Positions 10,703 through 23,565 of a stretch of DNA of 64,000 nucleotides are shown in pieces. Each line of letters begins with the position of its first letter. Positions within the stretch are counted from its first letter, which is position 1. The position numbers and the translations under genes are program-made. A model generated the notes under the pieces. It saw only the letters and a program-made list of their open reading frames with translations, had not been told where the DNA came from and did no database searches. The stretch comes from Lactarius indigo (lineage: Eukaryota; Basidiomycota; Agaricomycetes; Russulales; Russulaceae): NCBI GenBank assembly GCA_025766275.1, contig JAFKAC010000012.1, positions 124,001-188,000 of the forward strand, read 5' to 3'.

Positions 10703-13700
10703 ATCCAGGGGTAGTCATAGCTGCGGACTCCCCCTGTAAAACAGATACGGTTGACTCGGCTTCATGTAGTTGTAAGATATGCCTACGATCTCGCCTCGTT
10801 TCGGACTCGGACCAATCTGTAATTCCTACGTACCATTCTGTTTCTGCCTGTAAAGTTGATAGTAGTGATGTCTCGGCTTCCTGTTCTGATTCTACATCTA
10901 CATCTGCCTCGGAGATGAACAATAGTATTAGTGTTCCGATTGCTCCACGATTTGTAGCAGCGCCGCAAGTGATGATTTCTGATGCAGCGCTTTCTTCATG
11001 TATAATTCCCGAAACAAAAGATAGCAGATCTCATTTTCATATTTCTGTTGAATTACAAGGACGTCATCGTACTGTAAAAGTAGCAGCCATGGTAGACTCT
11101 GGGGCAACTTCGTTGTTCCTGGACAAGAAGTACGCTGACCGCCACAAAATGTTGCAAGTCCCGTTGGAGCATCCCATTACCCTATACAATATAGATGGGA
11201 TGCTCAATGAAGCCGGCAGTATTACCCACAAAGTAACACTCGTTCTCAAAGTCGGTCCTAGTGCAGAAAAGTTCGACTTTATGGTCACTTCACTAGGTCC
11301 AGAATGAGTAATATTGGGACTGCCTTGGCTCAGACATTGGAACCCGCACATAGACTGGCAGGAAGGCACTATGCGTCTCAACTCCAGCGCTGAAATAGCT
11401 GCACCGGAGATAGAGATAGAGGTGACGCGCATCATGGCAAACCGTATGGAACGCCGCCGTCTCCTTGCGGAGAAAGTGTTGGACACGGTCTCTGACGAAG
11501 TTTTCTGTTTAGCCGGTTTCACGTACTCTCAGCAGATTGCCGAGAAAGCGATAACCGCCAAACCTAAGAAAACTTTCGAAGAAATGGTCCCCGAACACTA
11601 TCGTGACTTCGCAAAAGTCTTCTCTGAGGAAGAATCCCAGAGACTCCCTGAGCATCAACCATGGGACCACACCATAGACCTTGAACCAGATGCGGTTAAA
11701 CACTGGAAGGTCAAGACGTACCCCATGTCACCCAGCGAGCAAGTGGAATTGGACAAATTCTTAGACGAACACATAGGGAAAGGATATTTAGTGCCATCTA
11801 AGTCACCTATGGCATCCCCTGTGTTCTTTATAAAGAAAAAGGACGGCAAGCTCCGTCTGGTCCAAGACTATCGCCGCCTTAATAAAATTACTATTAAGAA
11901 TCAATATCCACTTCCACTCGCTGCCGATATTATCAATAGACTTAAGGGGGCTCAATACTTCACTAAATTCGACGTTCGATGGGGATACCATAATATCCGC
12001 ATCAAAGAAGGTGATGAATGGAAAGGTGCCATTGTCACCAATAGGGGTCTATATGAGCCAAAAGTCATGTACTTCGGCATGACCAATAGCCCTGCCACCT
12101 TCCAAGCCTTGATGAACGCCATCTTTGCTGATCTTATCGCACAAGGAGAGGTCGCCATATATATGGATGATATTCTCATCTATAGCAATAACCTTAAACA
12201 CCATCGCAAGATAGTACGCGAGGTGTTAACACGGTTAGAGCAGTACGACCTCTATCTCAAACCTGAGAAGTGTGACTTTGAGAAGCAAGAAATGGAGTAT
12301 CTAGGGATGATTATCCGTCCCGGAGAAGTGCAGATGGACCCTGGCAAGGTCTCTGCAGTAAAGGAGTGGCCAACCCCGACCACGCTCAAAGAAGTAAGAG
12401 CATTTATCGGGTTCGCCAATTTCTATAGAAGGTTCATCAAGGACTTTGCGGCTATTGCCCGACCCCTTCATGACCTTACTAAGAAAGACACTCCTTGGAT
12501 TTGGCAGTCTGAACAGCAGAAAGCCTTTGACCTGTTGAAGGAACGTTTCGTACAAGAACCTATTCTTAAGGTTTACGATCCGAACCTCCCAACTAGAGTC
12601 GAGGTAGATGCTTCAGGATTCGCTACTGGCGGTATTCTAACTCAGAAATACCCGGATGGTCTCTGGCACCCCATTGCGTACCGCTCACAGTCTATGAGCA
12701 AAGAAGAACGCAATTACGAAATTTACGACAGAGAAATGCTCGGCTTAATCCGCGCCTTAGAGGATTGGAGACATTTCCTCGAAGGCATCTCCTTTGAAGT
12801 GATCACCGACCATAAGAATATGGAATGGTGGGCAACCATGAAAGACTTAAATAGGCGCCAAGCTAGATGGGCCTTATTCTTAAGTCGGTTCGCCTTCAAA
12901 ATCACTTATAAGAAGGGAGAATCCATGCAAGCCGATGCATTAAGTCGTTTCTCACGAGACCAAGTCCGAGACTCTGAAGATAACCGCCAGGTCCAGGTAT
13001 TAAAACCTGAGCAATTCCTAGCTGCCGCTAAAGCGCACTTCGTCCCCGAAATAGACTCTCTAGGGAGTCGCATTAAGCTTGCATCCATTAGAGAAGCTGA
13101 AGTTATAGAGGGTCTTAAAAGTATATCTAAAACCGCTCCTAAAGCTCTCACGGATGGCATCTTAATGTGGGAAGAAGAGGATGGATTCATTTACCACCAG
13201 GGTAAATTATATGTCCCAAACGACCGTGCCCTTCGCAGGGATGTGGTAAAGTCTTGCCACGACTCGGTCACTACCGGACACCCTGGAAAAAATGGAACCA
13301 TAGAGCTGGTTAGTCGCTATTATTGGTGGCCACGCATGTCAGGCTTTATTGCCTCATACGTAGAAGGATGTGATCGATGCCAACGCTATCGCAAAGATCT
13401 ACACCCCAAAGCAACTATTCAGCCGCAAGAAGTCCCTGAGGGACCATGGCAGATCGTTGGGATCGATCTAATCGGTCCACTGCCTATGTCACGAGGAAAA
13501 GATATGATCTTAAACGTCATAGATCATTATACCAAACAGATTCATCTGTTCCCCGTGACCTCTCAGATTACGGCTGATGGGGTGGCATCCATCTACTTTG
13601 AACAAGTCTTCCCCCTGCATGGGATCCCGCGCAAAGTCATTAGCGATAGAGGACCCCAATTTGCAGCGCGAAGTATGCGTGCCCTTTATAAGCGACTCGG

Positions 13701-14586
13701 AATAGACGCAGGTCTGACTACAGCCTATCACCCTCAAGCTAATGGACAGGTCGAGCGCAAAAATCAAGAAGTTGAAATATATTTGCGCATGTTCATTAGC
13801 AAAAGACAGGATGACTGGGCAGACCTGCTTCCTACAGCAGAATTCGTGGTCAACAGTAGACTCAACTCAGCTACAGGTCATACACCCTTTGAGCTACTGT
13901 ACGGTTTCACACCGGACTTCACTATTCCTGCTGGCAGACCTACGGGTATTCCATTGCTCGACAAGCGCCTTCAGCACTTAGTTTCTGCTCGCAAGGATAC
14001 AGAGGCGGCTCTACGCCTAAGTAAAAGGCGAATGCAGACAGACGTTGAACAAAGGACTAAGCCATACTCCTTTAACGTCGGGGATAAAGTCTGGTTGCAA
14101 GCTAAGCAAATAAAGATACATCAGCAGTCGTCCAAATTGGGACCAAAGCAATTAGGCCCATTTGAAGTCACTAAAGTTATAAGTGACATCGACTACAAGC
14201 TTGCACTACCCCCTGCATTACGGATCCATGATGTATTTCATGTAGATCGTCTCTCTCCTTATAAAGGAAACGAAGTCAATGGGCTCACACCTCCACCACC
14301 CGATCCAGTAACGGTCGAGGGAGAAGAAGAGTACGAAGTCGACCATATACGAGACTCTAGACTCTTTGGTCGTACTCTTAAGTACCTCGTCCGTTGGAAA
14401 GGATATGGTGAGGGTGAGGACACATGGGAACCGGCTAAGAATCTAGCACATGCCCCTGAAGTGGTTAAGGAATTCCATTCCTCAAACCCGGGCGCGCCTA
14501 GAAAAATAGCGGCTCTTATTTACGCGTCCTTGCCTTGGCAAGCTCATTATGTGGATACATTGGCCAACGCGGACGTCGACCCTTAA
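10690..14586 (+). pseudogene. pol: pol of A (protease, RT, RNase H, integrase, chromodomain) with one internal stop
   Basis: Open in the -1 frame relative to gag from 10690, overlapping the gag end by 13 nt. Protease motif MVDSGATSLFLD at about 11090. TGA at 11305-11307 sits in the protease C-terminus, just before ILGLPWLRHW. From 11314 the frame is open for 1090 codons: RT with YMDDILIYS (residue about 282), RNase H (VEVDASGFATGG), integrase zinc finger (about 648-690), DDE core (GIDLIGPLP, DRGPQFAA, NGQVERKN), GPY/F and a chromodomain (EEEYEVDHIRDSRLFGR...YLVRWKGYGEGEDTWEP, about 1004-1050). It ends about 40 residues later and lacks the long extension of the B family. Apart from the TGA it looks functional. 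Confidence 0.95.
10694..10702 (+). promoter_or_regulatory. gag-pol -1 frameshift site of A
   Basis: GCT TTT TAG: Phe-tRNA on TTT can slip back one base on the T5 run to TTT, then read TTA in the pol frame. Element D has GAT TTT TAG at the same place. Confidence 0.5.
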
Positions 14587-14598
14587 GGAGGGGGGTGA
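14585..14598 (+). other. Polypurine tract of A
   Basis: AAGGAGGGGGGTGA abuts the 3' LTR (TGTCACGG...). Confidence 0.85.
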
Positions 14599-15375
14599 TG
14601 TCACGGACGCTCTATTTTTACCTTATTTTTCTGTATTTTTACGGATTTATTTGGTGGAGATATGAGACTCCAACGTTGCGCTCAAACATCCAAGTCCTTA
14701 TCATTAGATATGATAAGATGGTCAGTCACGTGATACCAACATGTGCACCTATGAGCATGTGACCGTGGGATAGTAACTTCCTTATCGGATGTTACCTCTT
14801 TAGGTCACCTTCCTCATTAGTACAGTAGTTTCTCATTGGACGATAAGCAGGGAACATTCTAGATAGTTCTAGACTACGTTGTCATAAGGGTTGTGACTCA
14901 TAGATAAGGACACGTCATTGTTCTGTCAGCGTTAATGACTATGCATCAGTCAGCACAATAGATAACGCTATTAATAGACACGACGCGTCAGCAGCTGACT
15001 CATTACTATTACCCATACATTTAGTAACAAAGTTCAGTAGTAATTCGAACTCAGCTGCAGCAGTATATATAAACCCTCATGTAGCGTCCTGAGTGGAACC
15101 AACTTGTCCTCTTGGTTCTCCACTCAGGTGCGCATTTCCTTGTACTTTCCCTTACCTTCTCCAATGTTAACTTGTCCTCTTGGTTCTCCACTCAGCGTGC
15201 CTCTGCGTGATCACCTTGCCTTTGACCTTGTATAAAGGTCTCACGTGTGCATATTCTCCGCAGTGACTGTACGTTCGGCGCATGACTTGTCTCCGCGTTA
15301 GGCTTGGGTGTATACCAGTTCAGTTCACTTACCTTCACCTTGGTCTAGTTGTACGCGATAAGTCATACCGCTACA
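14599..15375 (+). repeat. 3' LTR of A
   Basis: 777 bp, TGTCACGG...CGCTACA. U3 is about 500 bp, and R/U5 repeats the start of the window. It is the full-length reference for this family here. Confidence 0.95.
15064..15110 (+). promoter_or_regulatory. LTR promoter of A: TATA box and predicted transcript start
   Basis: TATATATAAA at 15064-15073. AACTTGTCCT starts 37 nt after its first base (15101) and is the exact complement of the primer-binding site. The start is inferred from spacing. Confidence 0.55.
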
Positions 15376-15683
15376 ATTCAAGAAGACCAAGATGGCGTAT
15401 CTTGGTCTTCACCAGACAGATTAAATACAAGTCAGCAGGCTTTCAAGCGCTGCTATGAGTCACCGTAAGTAAGTGTCCAACGTGTCGCGTAAGTAGCTCG
15501 AATCCTAATACTACTACTACTAGTATTAGTGGTGTAGTCCTCAGTCAGCAATCAGCGTGCAATCTCCTATCGTACCCGTATTGCCTATCGTAAGTCCACA
15601 ACTAATCTACCTTACCGCCGTAGTTGCAACCGGTACAGTAAGGGTCCTTAGATCGTGGAGTCCGTACAAATGGAAATGTGACA
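15376..15683 (-). repeat. 3' LTR of C, partial
   Basis: Matches 22734-23042, ending ...TGTGACA. Six differences, all CG versus TG or CA. Confidence 0.93.
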
Positions 15684-15697
15684 TCACCCCCTTTTCA
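15684..15697 (-). other. Polypurine tract of C
   Basis: TGAAAAGGGGGTGA in sense, abutting the 3' LTR. Confidence 0.8.
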
Positions 15698-15714
15698 AGC
15701 GTGAGACCCCAGGC

Positions 15715-18700
15715 TCACCGAAAGTCTCTTGGTGGCCAGTCCCGCTGTTTGTCGGCAATCCTCTCCAACGCCGTGGCGTGCTCTAGTCGGTAGATGCAGT
15801 CGCGCTTGTCGTCCTGCGCGCATTCGATCATGGCGCAGAGTTGGGTGACGCGGGCACGAAGTCGGTCGAGTTCGTAACTTGCCACGCGGTAGCGCGTGAC
15901 TTCAGCGGTGAGGGACTCATCGTTGATGCGGTTGAGGGCGCGGTCGGTGATCTTGTCGGCCGCGAAGATGACGAGGTCTTCGTGCGGGTATTGGGGGCGT
16001 AGGGCAGCCGACACATGCGGCTCGGCGTAGAAGGGCTTACTGTAAACATGCGGCGAGCCCAGTATAGCCCCCAATATGATGGGGTCCGCCCCTCCAATAA
16101 TCTGGACATGTGATGTGTCCCTCTCTACTCCGTCGGGCCCGGTGATGGGGTATCGAATGTAATGGGGTCGTCGGTTCGCCCTGAACCCTTCAGGCGCAAT
16201 GACATGCGCGGGGTCTTTGGCGGCGGTGAACGGACGGTGGTCCGCAACACCAGGGACTCGCACACGTCCTCGATACATGGGGGACCCGTCGGTGTAGACG
16301 AGCCATGGCGTGATGAGGGGATTATCAGTGTCGCATTTCGTTTGTAAGAAGGGGTGTCTCGCCGGGTAGTAATCTGAGTCGTCATGGCCAGCCTCAGCTG
16401 CCGCCATCGCTGCCGTTGCTCTCGCATCTCCCTCAGTCGGGCCACGGCTGAGTCTAGCTGTTCCTTCTGCCACTCCGCCGCCACCCTCTTCCACCCATCC
16501 AACTTGTACTCCAGGAGAGCTTGAACGCTCGTCGTTGCTTGGGAAAATTCTGCGAATGCCGATGAGGTCGTCGCTTGGGGGGATGGCTGCGATGGGCTCG
16601 CGCTCACCGGCCTCGTTGCGGAAGACGTGGACGACGGCTTGCTCGTCGTTGGGGTATTGTGTGGGGTCTGGAAATCTGGTGATGACGTGCGCCCATTCTT
16701 GCATGGTGATGGGGCCCTCTTGTGGTCAAAGAGGTGTCCAGGGTGTGATCTGGGTGTTGGGAACCTCAGTGTCGGCGTCGTCTTCCACGAGTGCGCGGGC
16801 GTCGTTGGCGAGGGAGTCGAGGAGTTCTGCTTGGGTGACATGTCACAGAGGGGAAGTGGGCATGAGAGTGGAAGTAGTAGAGCGAAGAAGGAGGGGATGA
16901 CTTCCCTCTGCCTTCACCCCACCCGTTTTAACTCTTCTCCCGTGTGCCCTCGTTTCCTGATATAGGCGGAGGGCGTCAGGCGCAAAGATGTCCTCCTTGT
17001 TGACCCACTGATTCTCCGAATCGGGGTATCCCTTCCATTTGACGAGATATTGGAGGCGCCTTCCTCTGCCGAAATGCCGGGAGTCGAGAATGGCCTCGAC
17101 CTCATATTCCTCTTCCCCATCAATCAATTCGGGCGGTGGTCGTGTGAAGTTTTCCCCGTGAAGAGGGGTTTGTTTGTAGGGTGTGAGCAAATTGATGTGG
17201 AACACTGGATGGATGCTCCACTGCGTGGGAAGTTCCAATCGATAATTGTAAGGGGACATCACCTGCATCACCCGGAATGGTCCGTGGTGTCACACCGCTA
17301 GTTTCGCCGTGGGCTGATTGGTTCGGAGGTGTTTGCCTTTTAACCATACGAGGTCGCCTATCTTGAATTTGGGCATATCTTTGTTGCGGACCCATGCTTC
17401 TTGTGCCTTCTTCATGAGACGTTGGGCGTCTTCTCTAGCCTCTTTCAGTTGCGTTAGTCGCATCGTGACCTGAGGGAGAGGAGATGGCTTATCAGTCCAA
17501 TCCGCCTGTGGGTTATACCCCATTAGAAGCTGAAATGGTGATTGCTTCGTATGCTCATGCGGCCAATTGTTGTGCGCGAACTCTGTGATTGGTAGATAGG
17601 TCACCCAGTTGTCCTGTCGTTCGTTTACCCAGAAGCGCAGGTATTGCTCCAGCCATTGATTAGTGTGCTCAGATTGGCCATCTGTCCGTGGGTGATACGC
17701 TGTGGAGATGTTCTGTTGGATGCCTAGAATTCGACAGACCTCCCTAGTGAATTTTGACGTGAAGCGGGGGTCCCGGTCACTGATGCACTTGCGTGGTAAT
17801 CCGAAACGTTTGAATATGTGAGTGACATACAGGGCTGCGGTTTCTTCGGCTGTTATCTCTTCTCGACACGGGATGAACACGGACGCCTTGCTGCAGTCGT
17901 GGTCCATGACGGTCAGTATGCTATCGTACTCCTTTGATCGCGGGAGTTTAGTGATGAAGTCCATGGCCACCATCTGGAAGGGCGTGGCCTCCAGTTCTGG
18001 CGTGATGGGGTGTAGTGCGGCGCGTATGGGCCGGGTGTTTACTTTGTTTCGCTGGCATTCTGCACACCCCTGTACGTATTCGTACACGTCTCTTCGCAAC
18101 CGCGGCCACCAGTAGTGTCGCTCCAGGATGCGCTGCGTCCTCGCGATCCCCAGGTGGCCATGTATTGGCAAGTCATGGTGGTCATGTATCAGTACGCGGT
18201 ATGTCGATGCTGGTCCAGTTATTATGAACTTGCCGTCTTTATACCACTCTCCTTCTATCTTCTTGAGGCGATGGGGGTCTACCCATACTTTGATTACCTC
18301 GTTGTCTTGTTGGTGACGCGGTTGTAGCAGGTTTGGGTTTGCCACAAAGGTCCGGGCAGCGTTGAGAGTTCTCACAAAGATTTCCGGAGGTAGGACGACG
18401 ACTTCGCTGTTATCGCCTGCCCCTTGGTCGTAATCTGGTCGTCTTGACAGAGCATCTGCCCTGCCGTTGGCTTTTCCTTTGATGTGGTGAATCTCAAAGT
18501 CGTATTCGGAGAGTTTGAGCACTTCCCTTGCGACTCGCCTGCTGATCTTCTGCGGCGACTTCCAGTACTGTAAATTGAGATGATCGGAATAGATTTTGAT
18601 CTTGTGTGGGGCCCCTGCTAGCAATGGCCTCCAGTTCCGCAGGGCCTTGACTATTGCGAGTAGCTCCAAGTCGTAGATGTCGTAGTTTCGCTCTGCTTCC

Positions 18701-20457
18701 GAGAGCGTGGCTGAATAATAGCCTATGGGGTGTCGCTTTCCGTCAGATTTTCGCTGTAATAGTACGGCCCCCACCGCGTATCCAGAGGCGTCAACTTCTA
18801 GTTCAAATGGGTCTTGGAGGACCGGGTGTGCTAGCACCGGTTCCTCGGTTACGAGGTGTTTAAGGGTGTTGAACACTTTATCTTCTTCTTCAGTCCATCA
18901 CCATTCTTCGTCTTTACACGTCAGTTTGGTGAGTGGTTTGGCGTGGGTTGCAAAGCCGCGGATGAAAAGTCTGTAAAAGTTGCAAAAGCCGAGGAATGAG
19001 CGGACATCCTTGACTTTTGTTGGTGTTGGCCAATCTTTGATGCCCTGAACTTTTACGGGGTCCATTCTGGTCACCCCCCTTTCAAGGATTACCCCCAGGT
19101 AATCCATCTGTGGCTGGTGGAACAGGCACTTCTCGAGTTTGAAGTACAGGTCGTGTTCTTCCGCTACGCGCAAAACATCCCGCACAGCGTCTATATGGGC
19201 CGCCAAGTCATGGTCAAAGTGAGTGGCGATTCCAATGTCATCCATATAAACATGTATCGTAGTTCCAAGGCGTTCATGCTTCGCGATTGTGTCGCGATAG
19301 ATGTGGTTCATCATTGCCTGGAAGGTAGCGGGGGAATTAGTAAGCCCGAAGAACATGACGGTGGGCTCAAAGAGGCCGAATTTGGTTTTGAATGCCGCTT
19401 TTTCTTGATCACCCTCTCGAATGCGTATGTTGTTGTATCCCCAGCGAATGTCGAGTTTGGTATAGATGTGGGCATTGCTGAGGTCAAGAATGAGGTCCTG
19501 GATGAGCGGCAGTGGGTACTGATTGCGAATGGTGTGGGAATTGATGACTCGGTAGTCCTGGACCGGACGTAGTTTTCCGTCCTTCTTTTTGATAAAGAAA
19601 AATGAAGAGGCGTACGGGGAGATAGAAGGGCGTAAGTAGCCCTGTTTCAGTTTTTCTTCGAGAAATTCCTTCAGTTCTCCCTCTTCTTTTTGTGTCATAG
19701 GATATATTTTGCAGTCTATGGCCGCCGGCGCCGATGGTTTGAAGTCTATCGCGTGATCCCAGGGTCTTGCTGGGGGAAAGCGATGTGATGCTTCCTCGTT
19801 AAAGAGTTTGCTAAACTCTGCGTATACCGGTGGCAGCACTGCTGCCATCTGTTGTTGTTTTGCCGATATGGCCAACTCCGTCGAGGTGGTGGCGCGCACG
19901 TAGGTTTCTTCTGTCAATTCTTGTACGATGGCGTCCTTTTCTGCCATGATCAGGGCTTGAATAGTGGGCGTGGTAAGTAGTTCTTCCGTGGTAGCTAGCA
20001 CTACTGGTTGCATGTCTGGATGCATGGCTGCCGCGGCCCAGCTGATGATTGGTTCGAAGGCACTTAGCCACAGGTAACCCAGCACCATGTCTTCGCTTCC
20101 GAGATCGGTGGCCAGGAAGGTCATCTTCTTTATCTGTCCGCGCGTTTTCACTTCTAGGTTAACGTAATGAGTGATTAACCCAGCTTTATTTTCCATATTG
20201 TCGATATTCCATATCTTGCGGGGTGTTTCTAGTTGTTGCACTGGGATGCCGGCCCGGGCTGCCATGCTTGGCTTGATGAAGTTGTCGGTCGCTCCGGAGT
20301 CGACCAGCGCGTTGGTTTCAGTCATTTGGTAATTTGTTCGGACGGTCACTGGGGTTTGCAAAGATCGATAGCGTGTTGTCATGATTACAGAATTACATTG
20401 TAAAGCCCTCACCCAGACTGACGGGTTCAGGCATCCCGAAAACCCTCTTTTCCCCAC
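15715..20457 (-). pseudogene. pol: pol of C, four in-frame stops
   Basis: Same domain order as B: protease (DSGATDNFI), RT (YMDDIG), RNase H, integrase, GPY/F, chromodomain, C-terminal extension and coiled coil, all in one phase without indels. TGA stops at 18898-18900 (EEW*WTEE), 17290-17292 (before HHGP), 16843-16845 (PL*HVTQA) and 16726-16728; at the first three the intact relatives have CGA. The frame would be entered through the slippery site at about 20437-20454. Confidence 0.95.
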
Positions 20458-22499
20458 AGATCTTGAAGTATGAGGTCTTTCACCTCATCCGTACTATTGG
20501 CCACCTGCGTGAGCCATTCCTTTGCTTGTTCTCCGGCCGTCTTCGTGCTTGCTGCATTAATTTGGGGTGCAGGTGTCGCGCTCGGCGCTGGTGACATGTA
20601 TCCTGGCAGTGATGGCGCATACTGCGAGGGTGCGTATTGTGAAACGGGTCCTTGAGGATACCCGATGGTTTCAGTCATGCGGCTGCTAGACGGAGCAGCT
20701 TGCCATTGCTGCTGGGTGCGTGGGTGTGGACAATTTCGTGAGAGATGTCCCGGAGCGTGACAATTGTAGCAGAGGACGTTCCTTAGGTCCCTTCGAGATC
20801 CTCCTCTTCCTCGTCCTCGAGCCCTGGGTCCTCCTTGCGGCGGGAACGGTGGCGTGGGCCAGTTGTGATGCGGCAGTTTGTTAAAGTCGATGTCTTCGGA
20901 TCCGGCCAGCCTCACTTTAGCGCGGTCTGCCGAAGTATCCATCGCCCAGGGGTTGGTTTGCGGCAGATTTTGTGGGAGCGCCCACCCCGTGTTGCCACTT
21001 TGCTTTTTCAGTTGCGTTGTCGTGTTCTTGTATTCATTGAGCCTCGCTTTGAGGTGTATGTAGTTCTTCTGCCGTTTGAGGACGGCTCTCTTCCAGTCGT
21101 TGAACGTGACGGGATCGTCAAACTGGAACGCGTTTTTGAAGAGTTCCTTGGGCAAACCCGACGTGAAGAGGTCGATAGTTTGCGGTTCGTTGAGGCGATA
21201 ATGAGCCTTCCGTGCTAGCTGTTCAAAGTCATTGACGTACTTGTCAATGTCCTCTCCCGCCATCTTAAAGCCCTTTCGTAGTATAGCTTGGGCTTGCTCT
21301 CGTTCTAGCGTGTTTTCAAAGCGCTGGCTGAAGCCATCGGCAACAGCTTCCCAGAGCGCTGGGGTGTAGGGGCTGATCCCTCGTTGTATCTGTCGATTGA
21401 GCCAGTTCAGGAAGGATAGTACCCATTCGCTGACTGCTCCGCCTTTGATGTAGGATAGGAACAGGAGGCATCTCCTGTAGTCGTTTCGCATGATGGGGGC
21501 GTCCAAGTTCATGCCCCAATAGACGTGCCACTGCGTCAGGAATTGGTCTACTTTGAGTCTATCCCCGTCAAAAATAGAAGGGGGCTCGCTGGTTAATTTC
21601 TCGCCATGGTGTCCTCCTCCTCTGGCGCCTCCTCCTCCACCCCCACCACCTCCGCCTCCACCACCTCCACCTCCTCCTGGCGGTCCGCTGGGTGGTCTTC
21701 ACAGCGGTTCGGTTCTTCGTATGTCGAAGGGTACTCCTCCTCCTGGTGGCGGTGGCGGGTCTCTGTCAGGTCCTCCTACTCCTGGGGGCAGTTCCAGTGC
21801 AAGGGGTCTTCCTGATGGTGGGTCCCCTCTATCGGATCCTATTGCTCGAAATATTGCGGCGTCGTCTGCCATCATTCGTCTTCCGGTTTCTGGGTGGATA
21901 GGCATGAGTATTTCTCTGGCCTCTGCTCATATAGCACGCGTTTCTTCAAGCGCCACTTCTTCCATTGCTTGTGTTAAGGTTGCCATAATGGCTGGTGATC
22001 GGATGTGAATTGGCTCTGGCTCTGTAATGTGTGCGGACTCAGCTCGTTTGACAAGGAGATCTTGTATTGCTCCTCTGCTAGTTTCTGTTTGATTCGGCTC
22101 TCGTCCTTCGCTTTCTCCTTGGCTTTGTCCTTCTTCGTCTGATACTACTTCTCCGGTGGAGTGTTCTCGTACTTGCCCGTCAATAGGGCCCCAGTCTGCT
22201 CGACTATTGAGCTCTCGTGCGTCGATATCGCAGTGATATCTAGGTCCTGCCGGTCGTATGACGTCCCAGTGGGAGTCTACGGGATTCCACGTAACTTCTA
22301 CCCAACACAAGTGGTCGAAGTTAAACTCAACTGGGCGGAACCTGGTAGGTCCGTTAAATTCCACAAAATACCCGGTTTCTTCTTGTCTTTCCCTCCAACT
22401 AGCAGCTTGTAAGAAGCGCGTGGGGACGTTGCGTTCTCCTCTTCTTGGGAGCGAGTAAGGACGGAAGCTTGTCCACTGGTCTCTTGTTGTTACGGCCAC
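20427..22499 (-). pseudogene. gag: gag of C, two or more stops
   Basis: GTG-started N-terminal domain as in B (22499; no ATG in any frame until about 21985). TGA at 21927-21929 and again at 21699-21701, then a long Gly-rich run, capsid (MNLDAPIMRNDYRRC...) and CCHC knuckle (CYNCHAPGHLSRNC). It ends ...LWGKEGFRDA at 20427. The GGGAAAA/GGGTTTT pair at its end is kept. Confidence 0.92.
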
Positions 22500-22505
22500 G
22501 ATGGG

Positions 22506-22516
22506 ATCTTGGTCTT
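22506..22516 (-). promoter_or_regulatory. Primer-binding site of C
   Basis: AAGACCAAGAT in sense, 2 nt from the LTR, complementary to the predicted transcript start in its LTR. Confidence 0.65.
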
Positions 22517-22518
22517 AA

Positions 22519-23042
22519 TGTAACGTCGTCACGACGTTAGCTCGACTTGAGCACGAGATGGCGGTAACAACTTAGTGATATGACAATTTGGCCAACTTGA
22601 AGACGTGGAGGTCCAAGCCCTTGCTTTAGTGAATACACGAAGGTACACTAGCAAGTCGAATACTCTAGTCACGAACGGAGTCGGACAACTTCTGCGAGAT
22701 AGAGACGAGAGAGAGAAAGAGAGAACAAGTGACGATTCAAGAAGACCAAGATGGCGTATCTTGGTCTTCACCAGACAGATTAAATACAAGTCAGCAGGCT
22801 TTCAAGCACTGCTATGAGTCACCGTAAGTAAGCGTCCAACGTGTCGCGTAAGTAGCTCGAATCCTAATACTACTACTACTAGTATTAGTGGCGTAGTCCT
22901 CAGTCAGCAATCAGCGTGCAATCTCCTATCGTACCCGTATCGCCTATCGTAAGTCCGCAACTAATCTACCTTACCGCCGTAGTTGCAACCGGTACAGTAA
23001 GGGTCCTTAGATCGTGGAGTCCGTACAAATGGAAACGTGACA
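22519..23042 (-). repeat. 5' LTR of C
   Basis: 524 bp, TGTAACG...GTGACA on the plus strand, with the TATTTAA-type box and 11-bp inverted repeat as in B. No ATG in sense between predicted start and LTR end. Confidence 0.94.
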
Positions 23043-23260
23043 GTGTCAAAGTCCAGTTCAGTTCAGTTCTTTCCCCTTTTGGCTGAACCCCAAACCGGAC
23101 TGTTGGTCCAGTTCAGGTGATTTGGCTGAACCCTGAACTGGACCCCAGTTCGGGGTTCACAACAGTCCGGTTCTGGTTCAGGAGGCTGTGAACCTGAACT
23201 GGACCTGAAGTAGGAATTTTGGTCCGGTTCCGGTTCAGAAGCTGAACTGAATGCTAAATC
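23043..23260 (+). repeat. Left subterminal repeat region of the hAT
   Basis: Many imperfect GGTTCAG/CTGAACC words in both orientations, starting with GTGTCAA. Resembles 58240-58434 in inverse orientation. Such clusters usually bind the transposase. Confidence 0.65.
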
Positions 23261-23565
23261 AAGGTTTCTGTTTATATAATCACACCAAACGTCGTCACTA
23301 CCATCATGCTTTCGATATCCACTGCATCTGTGCCCCTTCCAATATCCAACTACAGCCTTGCCCAAACCGCTGGCGTCTGCGGCAACCATTCAGGTGGGTG
23401 AGTGGCAGCCTGGCAGGTGCTAGCTGCTGGCGGGTTTGACATCATGAAGCGATATCGACATGCTCAGCAGCTCTTGCTGTACAGAATACTATCATTTGCC
23501 TCACAAGCAACATTGGTGCGTTTGTTTTATTTTATCTAGCCTCGTCGTTCACCCTACGTTATTGA
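23261..23565. other. No recognisable feature
   Basis: AT-moderate sequence with short open frames only. A TATATAA-like run at about 23274 and a pyrimidine-rich stretch ending CTAG near 23539 could be a promoter and an intron acceptor, but nothing ties them to a gene. Confidence 0.4.

Larger units (their letters stand above)
1..15375 (+). mobile_element. LTR retrotransposon A (Ty3/Gypsy chromovirus), interrupted by element B
   Basis: Plus-strand chromovirus. The window opens inside its 5' LTR at the position equivalent to 15102 of its 3' LTR. Order: partial LTR, primer-binding site, AUG-free leader with coding frames, gag, pol in the -1 frame, polypurine tract, 3' LTR. Element B with one 5-bp TSD copy (ACTGT) sits inside gag; removing it rejoins the gag frame exactly. 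The 3' LTR stops against the middle of element C's left LTR, and the next bases ATTCA match the point reached in C's other LTR, so A inserted into C with TSD ATTCA (the first copy is off the window). Two in-frame TGA stops (2085, 11305) make this copy inactive. Confidence 0.93.
15376..23042 (-). mobile_element. LTR retrotransposon C (same family as B), decayed; left LTR split by A
   Basis: Minus-strand member of the B family. Its right LTR is whole (22519-23042). Its left LTR starts abruptly at 15376 at a position equivalent to 22734, because A inserted there; the remaining ~220 bp lie upstream of A, off the window. gag has at least two and pol four in-frame TGA stops. All six differences seen between the shared LTR parts are CpG transitions. 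The 5 bases after C (GTGTC) belong to the hAT terminal repeat, so C appears to have landed in the hAT end. Confidence 0.93.

Noticed and set aside
10371..10739. 122-codon plus-strand frame
   Set aside because: Runs from B's LTR into A gag in the wrong phase; gag in the neighbouring phase has the zinc knuckle.
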